DNA from: Bradyrhizobium diazoefficiens
GTDB taxonomy: Bacteria; Pseudomonadota; Alphaproteobacteria; Rhizobiales; Xanthobacteraceae
DNA length: 64,000 nucleotides
Reading direction: 5' to 3'
Assembly (NCBI RefSeq): GCF_016616425.1
Contig: NZ_CP067101.1
Coordinates: 2,728,001-2,792,000, forward strand
Below, piece by piece: positions 45,481 through 54,253 of the stretch. The notes below the pieces were generated by a model. The model did no database searches, was not told the DNA's origin, and was given only the letters and a program-made list of their open reading frames with translations. Position 1 is the stretch's first letter; every line of letters begins with the position of its first letter. The translations under genes and the position numbers were made by a program.

Positions 45481-45596
45481 GAATCGTTCCTTTGGGGTGC
45501 ACGGGGCCCGCCAGCATCTCCTGCAGCACGCCGCAGCGCAAGGCCTCGGGCACTCCGCATGCAGCCCGGACAGATCGGCACCCCGACGACAAGCGC

Positions 45597-45836
45597 CTAG
45601 ATTTCGAGAACTTCCTGCACGGTCTCGAAGATGTCTTCGGCGTTTCCGCCTATCCTGCCTTCCGCCCAGGCCTGGAACGCCCTGGCGTAGACGACTTTTT
45701 CCGCATCCTGATCGTTCGTTGGGTTGATCTCCGCTTCGCTCTCGCTGCGCGTGACGGCCTTTGCCTCGATCGCGATCGTTGTAATCGTCGCCACGCGGCT
45801 TTCGTGCTCGTCGTAAACAGTCCTTGCAGTGCTCAT
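45597..45836 (-). CDS. Small acidic protein, 79 aa
   Basis: GGAG lies 8 nt before the ATG. The product begins MSTARTVYDEHESRVATITT and ends EDIFETVQEVLEI, with YARAFQAWAEGRIGGNA between. It is hydrophilic, with beta-prone then helical character, and no domain was recognised. It lies 116 bp from the M20 peptidase gene on the same strand and is divergent from the Cox11-cytochrome gene. Confidence 0.6.
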   Translation of the reverse strand: MSTARTVYDEHESRVATITTIAIEAKAVTRSESEAEINPTNDQDAEKVVYARAFQAWAEGRIGGNAEDIFETVQEVLEI

Positions 45837-46045
45837 GACAGCAGCTCCGTTTCGTCAAGTTGCAACAGGTGCCCCGGCATAACGGGCGATGCGGAGATGC
45901 CCGGCTTAGTTCGGGATCACAACATCGTCAAACCCGACAAAAGACGGCTCCCGGTTCTGGCGTGACGGCACTTGCGGGACTATCGCAGGGATCGCAAACC
46001 GATCCAGGCACTGCGATGGCACGACCATCGTTTCGGGGAACGACG

Positions 46046-46966
46046 ATGAAACCGCGTTATCGGAAGAACTTGAACATTGTCATACCTTGCCTTGCTGCCC
46101 TCGCTGTCATGACCGGTCTGGTCGCCTATTCGCCGGTGCTCTACCGCGTATTTTGCGGCGCAACCGGATATGGGGGGACGACGCAAAGAGCCTATTCCGA
46201 GCCGGCGACCAGCTCCAAGCGAACGGTGACGGTTGCATTCGATGCCAACGTCGCGCCCGGGCTGCCCTGGCGGTTCGCACCGGAGCAGCGCTCGGTACAG
46301 GTTCATCTCGGCGAGCAGAAGCTCGTCTTCTTCAGTGCCGAGAACCTCGCTGACGAGGCGACGGTCGGACACGCGACGTTCAACGTCACGCCGGAAACAA
46401 GCGGCATCTACTTCAACAAGATTCAGTGCTTCTGCTTCAATGAGGAGCGGCTTGATCCGCATCAGAAGGTGGACATGCCGGTCGTGTTCTATGTCGATCC
46501 GGCCTTCGGCAAGGACGCCGACACGGAGCACGTCGACACGATCACGCTGAGCTATACCATGGGCCGCTCTCCGAGCCCGTCCGAAGCCAAGAACCTGTCG
46601 CGCTTTCTTGCCGGTGCTCCGCCCGATGTCGTCCATGGCCAGGAGCTCTTCGCCCAACGTTGCAGCACCTGCCACGCCCTCGACCGGAACATGACCGGCC
46701 CGGAACTGGGCGGGGTGGTGGGCCGCCCGGCGGGCTCTGTCGCAGGATACGACTATTCGCCGGCGCTCAGAACGGCCCACCTGAGCTGGAGCGGGGACAA
46801 GCTGGACGCCTGGCTGGCCGGCCCGCAAAAGCTGGTGCCCGGAGCGAGAATGCCGGTGCGCGTGCTCGACGCGCCGTCGCGCCACGACATCATCGCCTAT
46901 CTGGCGACACTCGGGCCCAAGCATGACGCGACCGCGCCCGGGGGCGGACCGGCGCCGGAATACTAG
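46046..46966 (+). CDS. Cox11/CtaG-like copper protein fused to a C-terminal cytochrome c domain
   Basis: A 306-residue protein. One N-terminal membrane helix (NIVIPCLAALAVMTGLVAYS) anchors a Cox11 domain of ~150 residues, with PVLYRVFCGATGYGGTTQ, TFNVTPETSGIYFNKIQCFC and the copper-binding CFCF in KIQCFCFNEERL. After a short linker (EAKNLSRFLA) comes a class I cytochrome c domain with the heme motif CSTCH (QRCSTCHALDRNMTGPEL) and ARMPVRVLD holding the Met ligand. Cox11 delivers Cu to CuB of cytochrome c oxidase; cytochrome c transfers electrons. The two are normally separate genes. GGGGAA precedes the ATG. No cox genes adjoin it. Confidence 0.88.
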   Translation: MKPRYRKNLNIVIPCLAALAVMTGLVAYSPVLYRVFCGATGYGGTTQRAYSEPATSSKRTVTVAFDANVAPGLPWRFAPEQRSVQVHLGEQKLVFFSAENLADEATVGHATFNVTPETSGIYFNKIQCFCFNEERLDPHQKVDMPVVFYVDPAFGKDADTEHVDTITLSYTMGRSPSPSEAKNLSRFLAGAPPDVVHGQELFAQRCSTCHALDRNMTGPELGGVVGRPAGSVAGYDYSPALRTAHLSWSGDKLDAWLAGPQKLVPGARMPVRVLDAPSRHDIIAYLATLGPKHDATAPGGGPAPEY

Positions 46967-46982
46967 AGCGTGCTCAAACAAC

Positions 46983-47022
46983 CTAAAGCGCGATGACGAT
47001 CATTGATCGCATCGCGCTTTAG
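46983..47022. terminator. Long inverted repeat behind the Cox11-cytochrome gene
   Basis: A 12-bp perfect inverted repeat, CTAAAGCGCGAT / ATCGCGCTTTAG, with a 16-nt centre and an outer GTGCTC/GAGCAC pair (46970-46975, 47022-47027), lies just past the stop. It is palindromic, hence usable in both directions between the convergent Cox11-cytochrome and CLC genes. Confidence 0.6.
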
Positions 47023-47120
47023 AGCACGGTATCGAATCGGCGCTCTGCAGGCACCGGTTCACCAATCCCCTGCGGGAGAAATCCATTTGCCCAAGGGGTA
47101 AACCCGGCGCGCGGCGCGGA

Positions 47121-48938
47121 TCAATCCTCATAGCTGCCAATGACGGCATCGGCGATGACACGCTTGGTGACGATGCCGACGATGTCGTCGACGCGCGGAC
47201 GCGAGCTGCCGCGAAAGACGATCGCCGCACCGGCGCGGTGGCGACGCAGTCTCGCAAGCACGAGACTCAGGAGATCCTCATCCCGGCAAATGACGAGCCG
47301 CCGTTCGGCGAAGCGTTCGACGAGAATATCGGGGTTGGTGTGAGACTCGACCCACAGGCCCGAGCGCGGCGGGATGAGTCCCACGATCCGGCCGTCTCTT
47401 TCGACCACGATGGCGCGGGCGTCGTCGGTATCTTCCGCAGTCATGGTCTGTTTCAGGGTCGTGCCCGCCTTGGCGACGATGAAACGGCGTTCCATGATGT
47501 CCTGGGCCTGTTTGACCAGGTAGAGATTGATGTGTCGTTCCTTCGGAATGCGATGCCCGCGATGGCGCAGCTTCACGGTGTATATCGTCTCGTTGACGAG
47601 CGCACGCCGCACGCCGGCAGCCAGTGCGACCGCAACGATCACGGGAACGATGATCGCGTAGTCGCGGGTCATTTCGAACACCATAACGATCGCCGTCATC
47701 ACGCCACCCGTTCCGGCACCGACGATGGCCGCCATTCCGACGATGGCGGCGGAAGACGGCGTCAGGCCGGAATGCGGAAGGATCGAACTGGTCGCGGCCG
47801 CAAAAGCTGCGCCCAGGGTGGCACCGAGGTAGAGCGACGGCGAGAAGATGCCGCCGGAGGCGCCGCAACCGAGGCTCACGGTCGTTGCAACGAGCTTGAG
47901 CGCAAACAGCAGCGCGAGCAGGCCGGCTGCCGTCATCTTGTGGTCGAGAATATCCTGGATGACCGAATAGCCCACGCCGTCAACGTAGGAGTGTCCGAAG
48001 GTGCGGGTGAGGCCCACCATCATCAGCCCGATCACCGCCATGCCGAGAACGTTCTGGACGTACTCGTTCTGCGTCAGCCTTGGAAATCCGTCCTCCATGA
48101 AAACGAGCACCCGGATGAAGGCCCAGGCCGCCACGCCGCAGATCAGTCCGAGCAGCACAAACGCGATCGCCTCCTGAATGTTGAAGGAGGCGACCATCGG
48201 GAATCCAATATCGGGCACGGCAAAGGCGGGATCCGGGCCGATCAGGATGCGACCGATCGTCGTCGCGGCTCCCGTGGCGACCACGACGGGAAGGAAGGTG
48301 CGGTTTGATACCTCCGGCAGAAGGATTTCGAGAGCGAACAAGACGCCGCCGAGCGGCGTGTTGAAGGTCGCGGCGATGCCTGCGCCCGCTCCGGCGGACA
48401 GCAGCGTGATCTTCTGCCGCGTCGATAGTCCGATCAACTGCGAGAAGGCCGAGCCGAGCGCCGAGCCGATCTGGATGATCGGCCCTTCGCGTCCGACGGC
48501 TGCACCGCTGCCGATCGATATCGCCGAGGCCAGGGCCTTGATCACCGCCACGGTGCCGCGAATGTTGCCGCGCTTGTAGAAGATTGCGTCCATCACCTCG
48601 GGAACGCCATGGCCCTTGGCCTCCGGGGCAAAGCGCCTCACGAGAAAAACGACGATCAGCCCGCCGATGATCGGCGCAAACAGGACGAGATCGCCGAATC
48701 GGCTGGCGCCTTCGCTGACATTGGCGTCGTACACCAGGCTCAATCGGCCATTGTAGAACAGGTTGTGCACCAGTCCGATCAGGGCCCGAAACGCCACCGC
48801 GCCCATGCCCGTCATCACCCCGATCACCAGCGCAAGGCCACAGAGCACGAGCAGGCTCACGCGCCGCTCCTCGGACAGCGGCTTGCGGCCGCTGGATGCA
48901 ATCAGCTTTGCTGTTTCGGACACATTTGCTGCGGACAT
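47121..48938 (-). CDS. CLC-family chloride channel/transporter with C-terminal CBS domains
   Basis: A 605-residue membrane protein. GHGVPEVMDAIF, GREGPIIQIGSALGS near residue 147 (the gating Glu) and FNTPLGGVLFALEILLPE near 203 are the CLC blocks, and SLGCGASGGIFSPSLY is the later selectivity region. The position of the E. coli CLC proton Glu (E203, in the IIEEM motif) is Ile here. Two CBS domains occupy the last ~150 residues. Whether it is a channel or an antiporter is discussed under findings. The ATG at 48938 is used; a GTG lies 9 bp upstream. Confidence 0.92.
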   Translation of the reverse strand: MSAANVSETAKLIASSGRKPLSEERRVSLLVLCGLALVIGVMTGMGAVAFRALIGLVHNLFYNGRLSLVYDANVSEGASRFGDLVLFAPIIGGLIVVFLVRRFAPEAKGHGVPEVMDAIFYKRGNIRGTVAVIKALASAISIGSGAAVGREGPIIQIGSALGSAFSQLIGLSTRQKITLLSAGAGAGIAATFNTPLGGVLFALEILLPEVSNRTFLPVVVATGAATTIGRILIGPDPAFAVPDIGFPMVASFNIQEAIAFVLLGLICGVAAWAFIRVLVFMEDGFPRLTQNEYVQNVLGMAVIGLMMVGLTRTFGHSYVDGVGYSVIQDILDHKMTAAGLLALLFALKLVATTVSLGCGASGGIFSPSLYLGATLGAAFAAATSSILPHSGLTPSSAAIVGMAAIVGAGTGGVMTAIVMVFEMTRDYAIIVPVIVAVALAAGVRRALVNETIYTVKLRHRGHRIPKERHINLYLVKQAQDIMERRFIVAKAGTTLKQTMTAEDTDDARAIVVERDGRIVGLIPPRSGLWVESHTNPDILVERFAERRLVICRDEDLLSLVLARLRRHRAGAAIVFRGSSRPRVDDIVGIVTKRVIADAVIGSYED

Positions 48939-49088
48939 TCGGACCACGGAAAACGAGGAGGGTGAGACGTCAATAGCCGGAAATCGCGCCGCTCGAAAGG
49001 CGGGGTGACTGCACTTTATGGCTAACTGATGAGACTTTCGTTTGTTTCGCAGCAGTGAAGGCCTGAGGGCTCATCATATGCCCGGCTG

Positions 49089-49132
49089 CAAGCTTGGCCT
49101 CTTCGGGTGACAAGCTTGGCCTCTTCGGGTGA
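49089..49132. repeat. 22-bp tandem duplication
   Basis: CAAGCTTGGCCTCTTCGGGTGA occurs twice head to tail, without mismatches, between the CLC and MFS genes. It is probably a replication-slippage product; no coding role is seen. Confidence 0.9.
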
Positions 49133-49197
49133 AATGGCTCGCTCTGAACAGGGCGGCGACGTTGCCGGGTATCCCGGGTTGACCGCGCGGCCGACGC

Positions 49198-50442
49198 TCA
49201 GACGGTTCGCGTGTAGGCCAGAAAGATCAGGGCGCCCACGAGAAGCGCCACCGCCATGAAAAGCAGCACGGCCGGCAATCCTGCGAGCACTGCCACCGCG
49301 CCCGTCATCGACTGCATCAGCGCCGCGCCGAGGAAGAAGGCGAGGTTCACGGCGGCGAGCGCCTTGCCTGCGGTCTGCGCGTCGACCAGCTGCCGTGACA
49401 TGCCGAACAGCAGCGGCTGGGCGGAGGTCGCAAAGCCAATCAGCACGAACAGCACGAGGTCGTATTGCGGCGGCATCACGGGCACGCCGAACAGGAGGGA
49501 TATCGCGTAATGCGGTGCTCCGAACGCCATCAGCGCCAGCAGCAGCGCCCCGACCATATGCGTGCCCGCCACCAGATCGCGGCGGCGGCCGAACCTGCGG
49601 TCGATCATGCCGATGAGAAGCGGCCCGGCGATCATCGCCAGCGTGAACGCGCCGAGCTGGTTGCCGGCCTCGACGCGCGACAGTCCCTTGACCTGCATCA
49701 GCCACGGCCCGCCCCACAGGCCGCGTAGCACCAGAGAGGTCGCCAGCGACACCATCGCCAGCGCGATCAGGCCGCGCAAGGGACGCGAGAGGCCGAGCCT
49801 GAGCACCTCGATCATCTGCGCCAGCGGCGAGGAGTCGTCCTTGTGTTCGGCCGGCTGGTGCGGCACCAGCGCGAACACGGCGAGCGCGACCGCAACGCCG
49901 CCGAGAGCAGACATCCAGAACCCGGCTCGCCAGCCCCAAGTGTCGACCACGAAGGCGAGCGGGCTCGACGACAAGAGCATGCCGGTATTGCCGATCGAGA
50001 GGATCGCGCCCGACCACAGCCCAAACCGCGCCGCCGACAATTGCTTGGCCGCCAGCGTCATCGGGCACATCAGCATGCCCGAGGTGGCAACGCCCAGCAG
50101 AAGCTGTCCGACCGCAAAGCTCGCAGGGCCGGTTGCAAACGCCGAGGCAATAGCGCCGATCACGGTTCCCGCGAGCAGGCTGAGCGACACCGGGCGCACG
50201 CCAAACCGGTCCATCGCCGCCCCGACGGGGATCTGCGCCGCGGCAAAGGCGAAAGGATAGACCGAGGTGAGGCTGGCGAGCGCCTGCGGCTCGATGTGGA
50301 AATCCGCCGCCATCAGGTCGAGGCTGACCGCCGGAATGGTGCGCAGCAAGGTCGAGAGCATGTGGCCGCACGCAAGCGCAAGCAGCGCGAAGATCAGCGC
50401 GCGGGTCGCGGTACCCGCGTCGTTTGTGGCGGCGGTGGTCAT
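49198..50442 (-). CDS. Major facilitator superfamily transporter, 12 helices
   Basis: A 414-residue permease from the ATG at 50442. The helix 2-3 loop has GAAMDRFGVRPVSLSLLAG (the family's GxxxDRxGxR motif), and the middle loop, rich in Glu and Lys, is LVPHQPAEHKDDSSP. Twelve hydrophobic segments can be counted. Substrate unknown; the family covers sugars, organic acids and drug efflux. An extra 13 residues are possible from 50481 but without a ribosome site. Confidence 0.9.
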   Translation of the reverse strand: MTTAATNDAGTATRALIFALLALACGHMLSTLLRTIPAVSLDLMAADFHIEPQALASLTSVYPFAFAAAQIPVGAAMDRFGVRPVSLSLLAGTVIGAIASAFATGPASFAVGQLLLGVATSGMLMCPMTLAAKQLSAARFGLWSGAILSIGNTGMLLSSSPLAFVVDTWGWRAGFWMSALGGVAVALAVFALVPHQPAEHKDDSSPLAQMIEVLRLGLSRPLRGLIALAMVSLATSLVLRGLWGGPWLMQVKGLSRVEAGNQLGAFTLAMIAGPLLIGMIDRRFGRRRDLVAGTHMVGALLLALMAFGAPHYAISLLFGVPVMPPQYDLVLFVLIGFATSAQPLLFGMSRQLVDAQTAGKALAAVNLAFFLGAALMQSMTGAVAVLAGLPAVLLFMAVALLVGALIFLAYTRTV

Positions 50443-50682
50443 GGGCGTCCCGTCCCGAGGAGGTTTCGGATCGGCGTACATGATTGAGAGAATGGCGCCA
50501 ATGGCGGCAGCGCGACCCCCTCATTCCGGAATGTGGCTTCTCTGGATCACCGGGCCACTATGGCGCTTGCCAAGTGTCTGCCGGCCGTCACGACGACGGA
50601 CATGGACCGGCCGACGTTATGTCCCGGGAAATGTGATATCCTGCCAAGCAGGAAGCGTCTTGATCTGCGGCTAGCGACGGCA

Positions 50683-52113
50683 ATGTCTTCGTCCGAGAGT
50701 ACAAGTCCGACCAGCGAGGCGGCCCGCCGGGAGCGGAGGAGGAGCAATTCCTTGCTCTTGGTTCTCGCCGTGGGATTTCTTGTTTTTGGTGCCGCAGCGG
50801 GCGCACTCTATTACGCGTTGCGGCCGGACGTTCTCCGGATCGCGGTTGGGCCGCCCGGCAGCGATGATTCCAAAGTCATTCAGGCGATGGCCGATGCGTT
50901 TGCCAGCGAAAGCCGAACTGTCAGGCTGCTTCCGATCAAGGCCGGCGGGGCCGTGGAGGCCCTCGCCCTGCTTGAGGCTGGCAAGGCCGACCTTGCGGTC
51001 GGCCGCGGCGATCTGGACATGCCCGCCGAGGCGCAGACCGTCGCTGTCGTGCGCAAGAACTTCGTTGTGCTGTGGGCCCCGTCCGGACCTGCCGGCAAGC
51101 GTTCGAAAAGAAAGCATTCGCCGAAAATCAAGGAGGTTGCCGACCTCGCAGGGCGCCACGTCGGCGTGATCGGCCGGACCCCGGTGAACGCTGCGTTGCT
51201 GCGCGTCATCCTGAGCGCCTCCGGAGTGGACGCCGACAAGGTCGCGGTAACGCACTTTGGCACCGACCAGATCGAGGAGCTTGCGCGCGATCGCACGCTT
51301 GATGCGTTCATGGCGGTCGGGCCTCTCGACAGCAAGATCACATCCGATGCTGTGCGCGCAACGGCGCGGATACGCGGCGAGCCGAAGTTTCTCGCCATCG
51401 AGACATCGGAAGCGATCGCCCTGAAGCACCCCCGATACGAATCGGAGGAAATCCCGCCCAGCGTCTTCAATGCGGATCCGGCTTGGCCGGGTGACGAGGT
51501 CGAGACGCTCAGCGTCAGCCATCTCATCGTGGCGAGAAAAAGCTTGCCCGAAACGACGGTGGCCGCGTTTTTCCGGCAGCTTTTCGCCGTTCGTCAGACG
51601 ATTGCGAGACAAGTACCGGGCGCTGCACACATCACCAAGCCGGACCTCGAGAAGGACACCGAGCTGCCGGTACATCGAGGGGCGGCGGCCGTCATCGACG
51701 GCAACGAACGAACCTTTCTCGACCGGTACGGCGATTACTTCTGGTTCGGGCTCCTGCTTCTTTCCGGGATCGGCTCGGCCGCCGCCTGGTTGCGTCGCTA
51801 TTTGAATCGCGGCGAAAGGGTGGACAACACCAGCCATCGCAAGCGGATCCTGGCCATGGTCTCCAGCGCGCGAACCGCGGACTCCAATCAGGAATTGCTG
51901 AGCTTGCAGCGTGAGGCCGACGCCATCATTGCTGAAACGCTGGAGTGCTATGATGACGGCGCTATCGAGGGAGAGGAGCTCGCGGCATTCGGGCTGGTGC
52001 TGGGCCTGTTGAGCAATGCCATCGCCGAAAGGCGAGCCATGTTGCAACGTGGCAGCTTCGAGACCGTCCGAGGAGCGGCATCAGGCCATGGTCTTGCGCC
52101 GCGCAGTTCTTGA
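50683..52113 (+). CDS. Membrane-anchored TAXI-family solute-binding protein
   Basis: A 476-residue protein. After a basic N-terminus (AARRERRRSN) comes a membrane helix LLLVLAVGFLVFGAAAGALY, then a periplasmic binding domain with LRIAVGPPGSDDSKVIQAMA and GKADLAVGRGDLDMP. This matches TAXI/NMT1-like binding folds. A second membrane helix (YFWFGLLLLSGIGSAAAWL) and a cytoplasmic coiled tail follow. No TRAP permease gene is next to it, in contrast to the operon at 11.8-17.8 kb. It may be a sensor-like or orphan receptor. Function unknown. Confidence 0.82.
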   Translation: MSSSESTSPTSEAARRERRRSNSLLLVLAVGFLVFGAAAGALYYALRPDVLRIAVGPPGSDDSKVIQAMADAFASESRTVRLLPIKAGGAVEALALLEAGKADLAVGRGDLDMPAEAQTVAVVRKNFVVLWAPSGPAGKRSKRKHSPKIKEVADLAGRHVGVIGRTPVNAALLRVILSASGVDADKVAVTHFGTDQIEELARDRTLDAFMAVGPLDSKITSDAVRATARIRGEPKFLAIETSEAIALKHPRYESEEIPPSVFNADPAWPGDEVETLSVSHLIVARKSLPETTVAAFFRQLFAVRQTIARQVPGAAHITKPDLEKDTELPVHRGAAAVIDGNERTFLDRYGDYFWFGLLLLSGIGSAAAWLRRYLNRGERVDNTSHRKRILAMVSSARTADSNQELLSLQREADAIIAETLECYDDGAIEGEELAAFGLVLGLLSNAIAERRAMLQRGSFETVRGAASGHGLAPRSS

Positions 52114-52167
52114 AGAACCTCCCGATCGGCGAATCATAGGAGCGAAAGGATATCCATCGCTCTTACT

Positions 52168-52548
52168 CTAGCTCCGCTCGAACGTATCGACGTTCGTGGT
52201 CACGGCGCGCCACCAGTTCACCGGCTTCAGCTTCGCTGGCTCGCCCTCCCTGGATGCACTCAGCGCTTGGTCGACAATCACGAACCAAGCGGTCTCCATC
52301 TTTCCGTGACGCAGCAGCCCGGTGTAGGAGACGGCGCGGTCGCCCGTCGCTGATGCGCCTACTGCGACGAAGGCGATGCAATTGCCCCTGTGAAAGCCGG
52401 TGACAGGTACCGCTTGTCCGAAAAAGCCGCTGTCTTCGAGCGCTGTCTCGAAGTTCCCCTCGATGCGACCGTTTGCATCATCGGTGATGCGCAAGATAGA
52501 GCCGAATTGATTTCGCCAGTTGCCGACCCAAGCGTTATCGGTTCCCAT
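52168..52548 (-). CDS. Divergent avidin/streptavidin-family protein, 126 aa
   Basis: The product VGNWRNQFGSILRITDDANG matches the first strands of streptavidin, where W-x-NQ-x-GS holds biotin-binding Asn23 and Ser27. GNFETALED corresponds to strand 3, with Tyr43 replaced by Phe. FHRGNCIAFVAVGASATG, AVSYTGLL (Trp92 replaced by Tyr), METAWFVIVDQ (Trp108 kept) and NWWRAVTTNVDTFERS (Trp120 and Asp128 kept) complete an eight-strand pattern. The ATG has AGGAGAA 6 nt upstream. There is no signal peptide, unlike secreted avidins. Fold assignment is from my reading of the sequence and needs a structure-based check. Confidence 0.7.
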   Translation of the reverse strand: MGTDNAWVGNWRNQFGSILRITDDANGRIEGNFETALEDSGFFGQAVPVTGFHRGNCIAFVAVGASATGDRAVSYTGLLRHGKMETAWFVIVDQALSASREGEPAKLKPVNWWRAVTTNVDTFERS

Positions 52549-52564
52549 GTCGGTTCTCCTGCGC

Positions 52565-54079
52565 TCAGCCAGCCGGCACGGCGCGCAGCCTGCGCAACCG
52601 ATGCAGTTCCTTGGCTGCGTCCTTCATCAGGCCGTCGGCGGCCTCGCGCTCCTGGCCGACGATGACTCCCGATGCGAAAGCCTGGGCACGGCGGTTTGAA
52701 GGCGGCGCCGTCAGCGCCGCGTCCGTTGCCAGTTGGCGGTGCGCCATGAAGTCGTTCAGCGATCCCAAGGCGGATTGGATCTGCTTCAACCGGTCGGAAA
52801 GATCTGCGAGCTCCTTCTGGTCGCGATCGCCGTAGAGGCTTCTGAAGAAGTCGACAGCATAGCGAATTTTCTTGATCTTGATGCGCAGTTTGTGCCGCTG
52901 TCTCGGCTCGAGATCGTTCAGGCGCTTGCCCTGCTTGCGCGCCTTTCTGATCCGCCGGTCGAGCACCTCCGCGGCGTAGGCGGCGATCGAGCGGTCGTCT
53001 TCGACGCGCGGTCGGCCGGTTTCGATCCACTCGATCACGTCGATTAGCAGGCGGCGGTAGCGCGCCGACATGGCCGCGTCGCGGGCACGCCTGAACGCCG
53101 CCGTTCGTTGTCGGGAAAACCTCTTGCGGATCGCGCGAGCGCCGCGCTTCGGTACCCCTTGCTCGGTGATCGGTTGAATGCTTTCCTTCAGGAACACGTC
53201 GATTTCGCGCGCCGGCGCCAGTTCGTCCGTGAGCCATTTCAGCTCGGCCTTGATTCGGGCCGTGCTCGCCCGCGGCAGGATATCGGCGAACAGCGAGATG
53301 GCCGCACGCAAGCGCCGCAGCCCGACGCGCATCTGATGAACCCCCTCGGCATCCATCTCCCGTACGGGATCGGCATTCGCCGTAATGTGACGGAGCGTCG
53401 AATGCGCGATCGCGTGGAAAGCATCGCAGGGTGACAGGTCGGGCTTCAGCGCGATCGGCTCGGCGTGCTGCGCGCCACCGCCGCTGCCCGGGATGAGCTG
53501 GTAACCCCGCTCCGCCTTGGAGCGCAGATCGAGCTCGGCCTCGGTTTTGCGTTCGAGATCGCGGGCGAGACGGAACAGGTCCGCGACGTGTCCGGACTTC
53601 AGTTCGAGCTCCAGCTCGGCAACGGGGCGTGATCTGCGCCCGGCGCTGATGCGGCCACGGTCAACCGCAATTTCGACCTCGCTCTTTTGGAGCCGCCGCG
53701 CCTGCGCCACACGATGGATGTTGGTCCGAAAGACCGGCTTCAGCTTGCGGGAAAGTTTTCCGCTTCTAAGGCGCCGGAGCGGCGTATGCCTCGTTTTCTT
53801 CAGGTCGGGGTTTGCACCAGATACCTCATGCTCCCATTCGCCGCGCGTCACGCCTGCCGCGCCGCCCGCCTTCACGGTCTGCACGTAACGTCCCTCCGTC
53901 TTGCGGACGCGCAGTGTCAGGCCATGGCGCCTGAGCTTGTGCTTGTTCGTGTCGTAGTAGGTCGACACGAGCATCTGCTCGGATCGGGCGCGGCTCCGTC
54001 CTCTCAAACCGCCGTCCCGCAACACTGACGACAATTTTCGCGGCGCGATGCGGAATTTCAGTTCCGTTTCTGTAGTCAT
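52565..54079 (-). CDS. CYTH-CHAD protein (inorganic triphosphatase-like)
   Basis: A 504-residue protein. The N-terminal CYTH domain has the E-x-E-x-K motif in TTETELKFRI, then STYYDTNKHKLRRHGLTLRV and FRTNIHR. A C-terminal CHAD domain of ~280 residues begins near AEPIALKPDLSPCDAF and contains VREMDAEGVHQMRVGLRRL and KLRIKIKKIRYAVDF, His- and basic-rich helices. CYTH enzymes hydrolyse triphosphate and CHAD domains bind polyphosphate, so polyphosphate or nucleotide-triphosphate metabolism is likely. It precedes the avidin-like gene by 16 bp on the same strand, so the two may share a transcript. Confidence 0.92.
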   Translation of the reverse strand: MTTETELKFRIAPRKLSSVLRDGGLRGRSRARSEQMLVSTYYDTNKHKLRRHGLTLRVRKTEGRYVQTVKAGGAAGVTRGEWEHEVSGANPDLKKTRHTPLRRLRSGKLSRKLKPVFRTNIHRVAQARRLQKSEVEIAVDRGRISAGRRSRPVAELELELKSGHVADLFRLARDLERKTEAELDLRSKAERGYQLIPGSGGGAQHAEPIALKPDLSPCDAFHAIAHSTLRHITANADPVREMDAEGVHQMRVGLRRLRAAISLFADILPRASTARIKAELKWLTDELAPAREIDVFLKESIQPITEQGVPKRGARAIRKRFSRQRTAAFRRARDAAMSARYRRLLIDVIEWIETGRPRVEDDRSIAAYAAEVLDRRIRKARKQGKRLNDLEPRQRHKLRIKIKKIRYAVDFFRSLYGDRDQKELADLSDRLKQIQSALGSLNDFMAHRQLATDAALTAPPSNRRAQAFASGVIVGQEREAADGLMKDAAKELHRLRRLRAVPAG

Positions 54080-54253
54080 GGGCGGCTTCCACTTGCCGAA
54101 TTCAAAGTGGCGCCAGCGCGGGAAGTTCCGATGCCCACGAGCATTTCAATCCAGACCATCGCTGCGGGCAACACGTCATGGAAACTTCACGGAACACGGC
54201 GCGCGCGTGCTCGATTGAGCCCGCAACATTCGCGCAACTGAGGGAGGGCGTCC

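Noticed and set aside
50533..50682. N-terminal extension of the TAXI protein gene
   Set aside because: The extension lacks similarity to the family and places a second polar stretch before the membrane anchor; the ATG at 50683 is preferred.
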